Part shown: positions 62,336 to 64,000 of the stretch, one piece after another
Position numbering within the stretch: position 1 is the stretch's first letter
Layout of the letters: each line of letters opens with the position of its first letter
Source of the DNA: Diadema setosum
Lineage: Eukaryota > Echinodermata > Echinoidea > Diadematoida > Diadematidae
Direction: 5' to 3'
Length of the DNA stretch: 64,000 nt
NCBI RefSeq assembly: GCF_964275005.1
Contig: NC_092686.1
Coordinates: 47,980,627 to 48,044,626, forward strand
Notes under the pieces: model-generated
Seen by the model: the letters and a program-made list of their open reading frames with translations, nothing else
The model's database searches: none
What the model was told of the DNA's origin: nothing
Translations under genes and position numbers: made by a program

Positions 62336-64000
62336 CTAGATTACGATAGGAAATATGGATTAAACTAGAAATGTCGCTACGGCGACTGATGCCTCCGCCA
62401 TAATGCATGATTCTCCCAATAGGTGTATAGTACAATGTCTTGACAATGTGTGATGACAGTTTCACATAACTGGCAAAATATCGAAATAACAGGTTTGTCA
62501 GAAATATCTTGAATGTTCACTTTCCACGAACTGGGTTTGCTATAATTGTCTCTAAAAAGCGTGCATGTACACATATTTGGGGAATTGAAAATTTTTACTT
62601 GACTTCTGACCGACCTTATTATAAGTTTATGAAATGCATTGAGTATAATTTTCAAGGTATGAAGAAAGAGTGTCATTACAGTACAATTTTTTTTTTCATT
62701 TAAACCTGACCTTTGACCCTTAACCTTTGACCTTTGACCTTCTGGCTGGAAATTTCCAAGAGAATCTCCATCAAGTAATACATGTACATATATTAAACAC
62801 TTTTAAAACTAATAATGCAATCATTGCATATACTAGTATACATGTATGAGGGAAATACAGTAGTAACATTTTGAGGAGTTGACCTTGACCTTTGAACCCC
62901 TGACTATTGACCCATGACCCCTAAATTCCCTAGATAATCCCTGCCAGTCAGTACATGCATATGTACCATGTTCCATGAAGATACATTGAACCATTTGCGA
63001 GAAAAGTGATATTGCAACATTTTCACCTAACCTTTGACCTTTTGACCTTTGACCTTATGACATGAAACTCTCTCTGGAGAATCCTTACGCAGTAGTACAT
63101 GTCTACACTAAGTTTCAAGAAAATAACTGCGGGCATTGCATAGATATGGGGGAAATAGCAACATTTTTAGCATTTGACCTTGACCTTTTGACCTTTGACC
63201 TCTTGTCAATGTCACTAGAATCTACTCAACTAATTGTCTCATCATACATCATCCTTGGACCAAGTTTGGTGAAAGCTGCTTCATCCAGTTTTGAGTTATC
63301 ACATAAACAGATAAATTTTAGGATTTGACCTTGATCTTTGACCTTTGACCTCTGTCCGATTTCACTGAAAAACTAATCAAGTAATTTTCCCATCATACAT
63401 CATCCTCCAACAAAGTTTGGTGAAATTTGCTCCATACAGTCTTGAGTTATCGCGTAAACGGATACAATTTCATGATTTGACCTTGACCTTTGACCTTTAG
63501 CCGATTTCACCCAAAATCTTATCAAATCGTTGCCCCATCATACTTCATACTTGGACCAAGTTTGGTAAAATTCCAGTACATATTACTCAAGTTATCGCGT
63601 AAACGAAAGCGGACGGACGTACGGACGTACGTACGGACGGACGGACAACCCGAAAACATAATGCCTCTGGCACCACTTCGTGGCGGAGGCATAAAAATAG
63701 ATGCCATTTAAACACATAAATTGCAGGGTTACAGGAAAAAATATAGAAAACGCTGATATTCAATGATATGTTAGGCATCATGATAAATATATACAAAGTT
63801 ATATTCACAAACTTGACACAACACTACCCCAGTGCATACAATATTCCAAAATTTGGGGAAAGTGTTTGCAGGCCACATGCCAATCTCAAACATGAAACTT
63901 GAGGCACTTTTCGATGTAAGCTCATTGACCTTTGCCTTGTCCGACTTAACCATATTTAGCCTTGACTGGCATCTTTAGGTGATGTACCTGTGGTGTGAGT
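62336..64000. other. ZC3HC1 upstream intron or 5' region
   Basis: Mostly one mobile element (62365-63695). The last 300 bp look unique. A possible minus-strand donor (CACAG before GTACAT) lies at 63988, in a phase that could join exon a, but only 13 bases of any such exon are in the window. Confidence 0.5.
62365..63695 (+). mobile_element. TTGACCTTTGACC-rich dispersed element, copy 2
   Basis: Starts CTAGAAATGTCGCTACGGCG then ATGCCTCCGCCATAATGCA, and ends with a GGACGTACGGACG tract then CATAATGCCTC...GGCGGAGGCAT. It is longer than the 33467 copy, with extra steps carrying CATCATACATCATCCT and CAAGTTTGGTGAAA. It contains at least six TGACCTTTGACC clusters. No long coding frame. Confidence 0.88.

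Noticed and set aside
63961..64000. Candidate ZC3HC1 upstream exon at the right edge
   Set aside because: A donor after CACAG at 63988 has a compatible phase, but only 13 bases are visible and they do not match the family. The alternative exon GTACATCACCTAAAGATGCC before a GC or GTTAAG donor gives a stop or the wrong phase.
1..64000. Scan for tRNA, 5S or snRNA genes
   Set aside because: No sequence with a convincing A-box and B-box pair or snRNA motif was found by eye; a covariance-model search would settle it.

Overview
This is animal nuclear DNA. It is AT-rich, with split genes on GT..AG introns, many microsatellites, and a dense population of short non-autonomous mobile elements. The repeat style suggests a marine invertebrate: blocks dense in TTGACCTTTGACC, GACGGACGGAC-type tails ending in a GGCGGAGGCAT palindrome, and many foldback elements. 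An echinoderm or another invertebrate deuterostome is my best guess, but I cannot prove the phylum from sequence alone.

Two protein-coding genes are supported, both on the minus strand. UBE2H, a ubiquitin-conjugating E2 enzyme, has all seven coding exons between 47692 (ATG) and 8302 (stop). They join in frame into a 181-residue protein with the catalytic Cys at residue 87. ZC3HC1 (NIPA) has eight coding exons between 62335 and the stop at 52436. They join in frame into 372 C-terminal residues with two C-x2-C...H-x3-C zinc modules. Its amino-terminal exon or exons were not found and probably lie beyond the right edge. In the human genome, as I recall it, UBE2H and ZC3HC1 are also adjacent on chromosome 7q32 in the same orientation, so the pair looks like conserved microsynteny.

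Layout: 1-8301 is non-coding sequence downstream of UBE2H, with a repeat tail at the left edge and one 357-bp element. 8302-47692 is UBE2H, with a 23.8-kb first intron full of mobile elements. 47693-52435 is the intergenic interval holding the UBE2H 5' flank and the region past the ZC3HC1 stop. 52436-62335 is the ZC3HC1 coding part. 62336-64000 is ZC3HC1 upstream intron, mostly one long TTGACC-rich element.

At least ten repeat families are visible, several in multiple copies, so boundaries can be checked by comparing copies. The clearest history is at 14725-16039. A 0.36-kb element, also present uninterrupted at 2615-2971, was split by a 947-bp foldback element flanked by TTAA duplications, and that insertion carries a further small hairpin insertion in one arm. 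I found no RNA genes, CRISPR arrays, operons or novel multi-gene system. The notable content is the conserved gene pair and the layered mobile elements.
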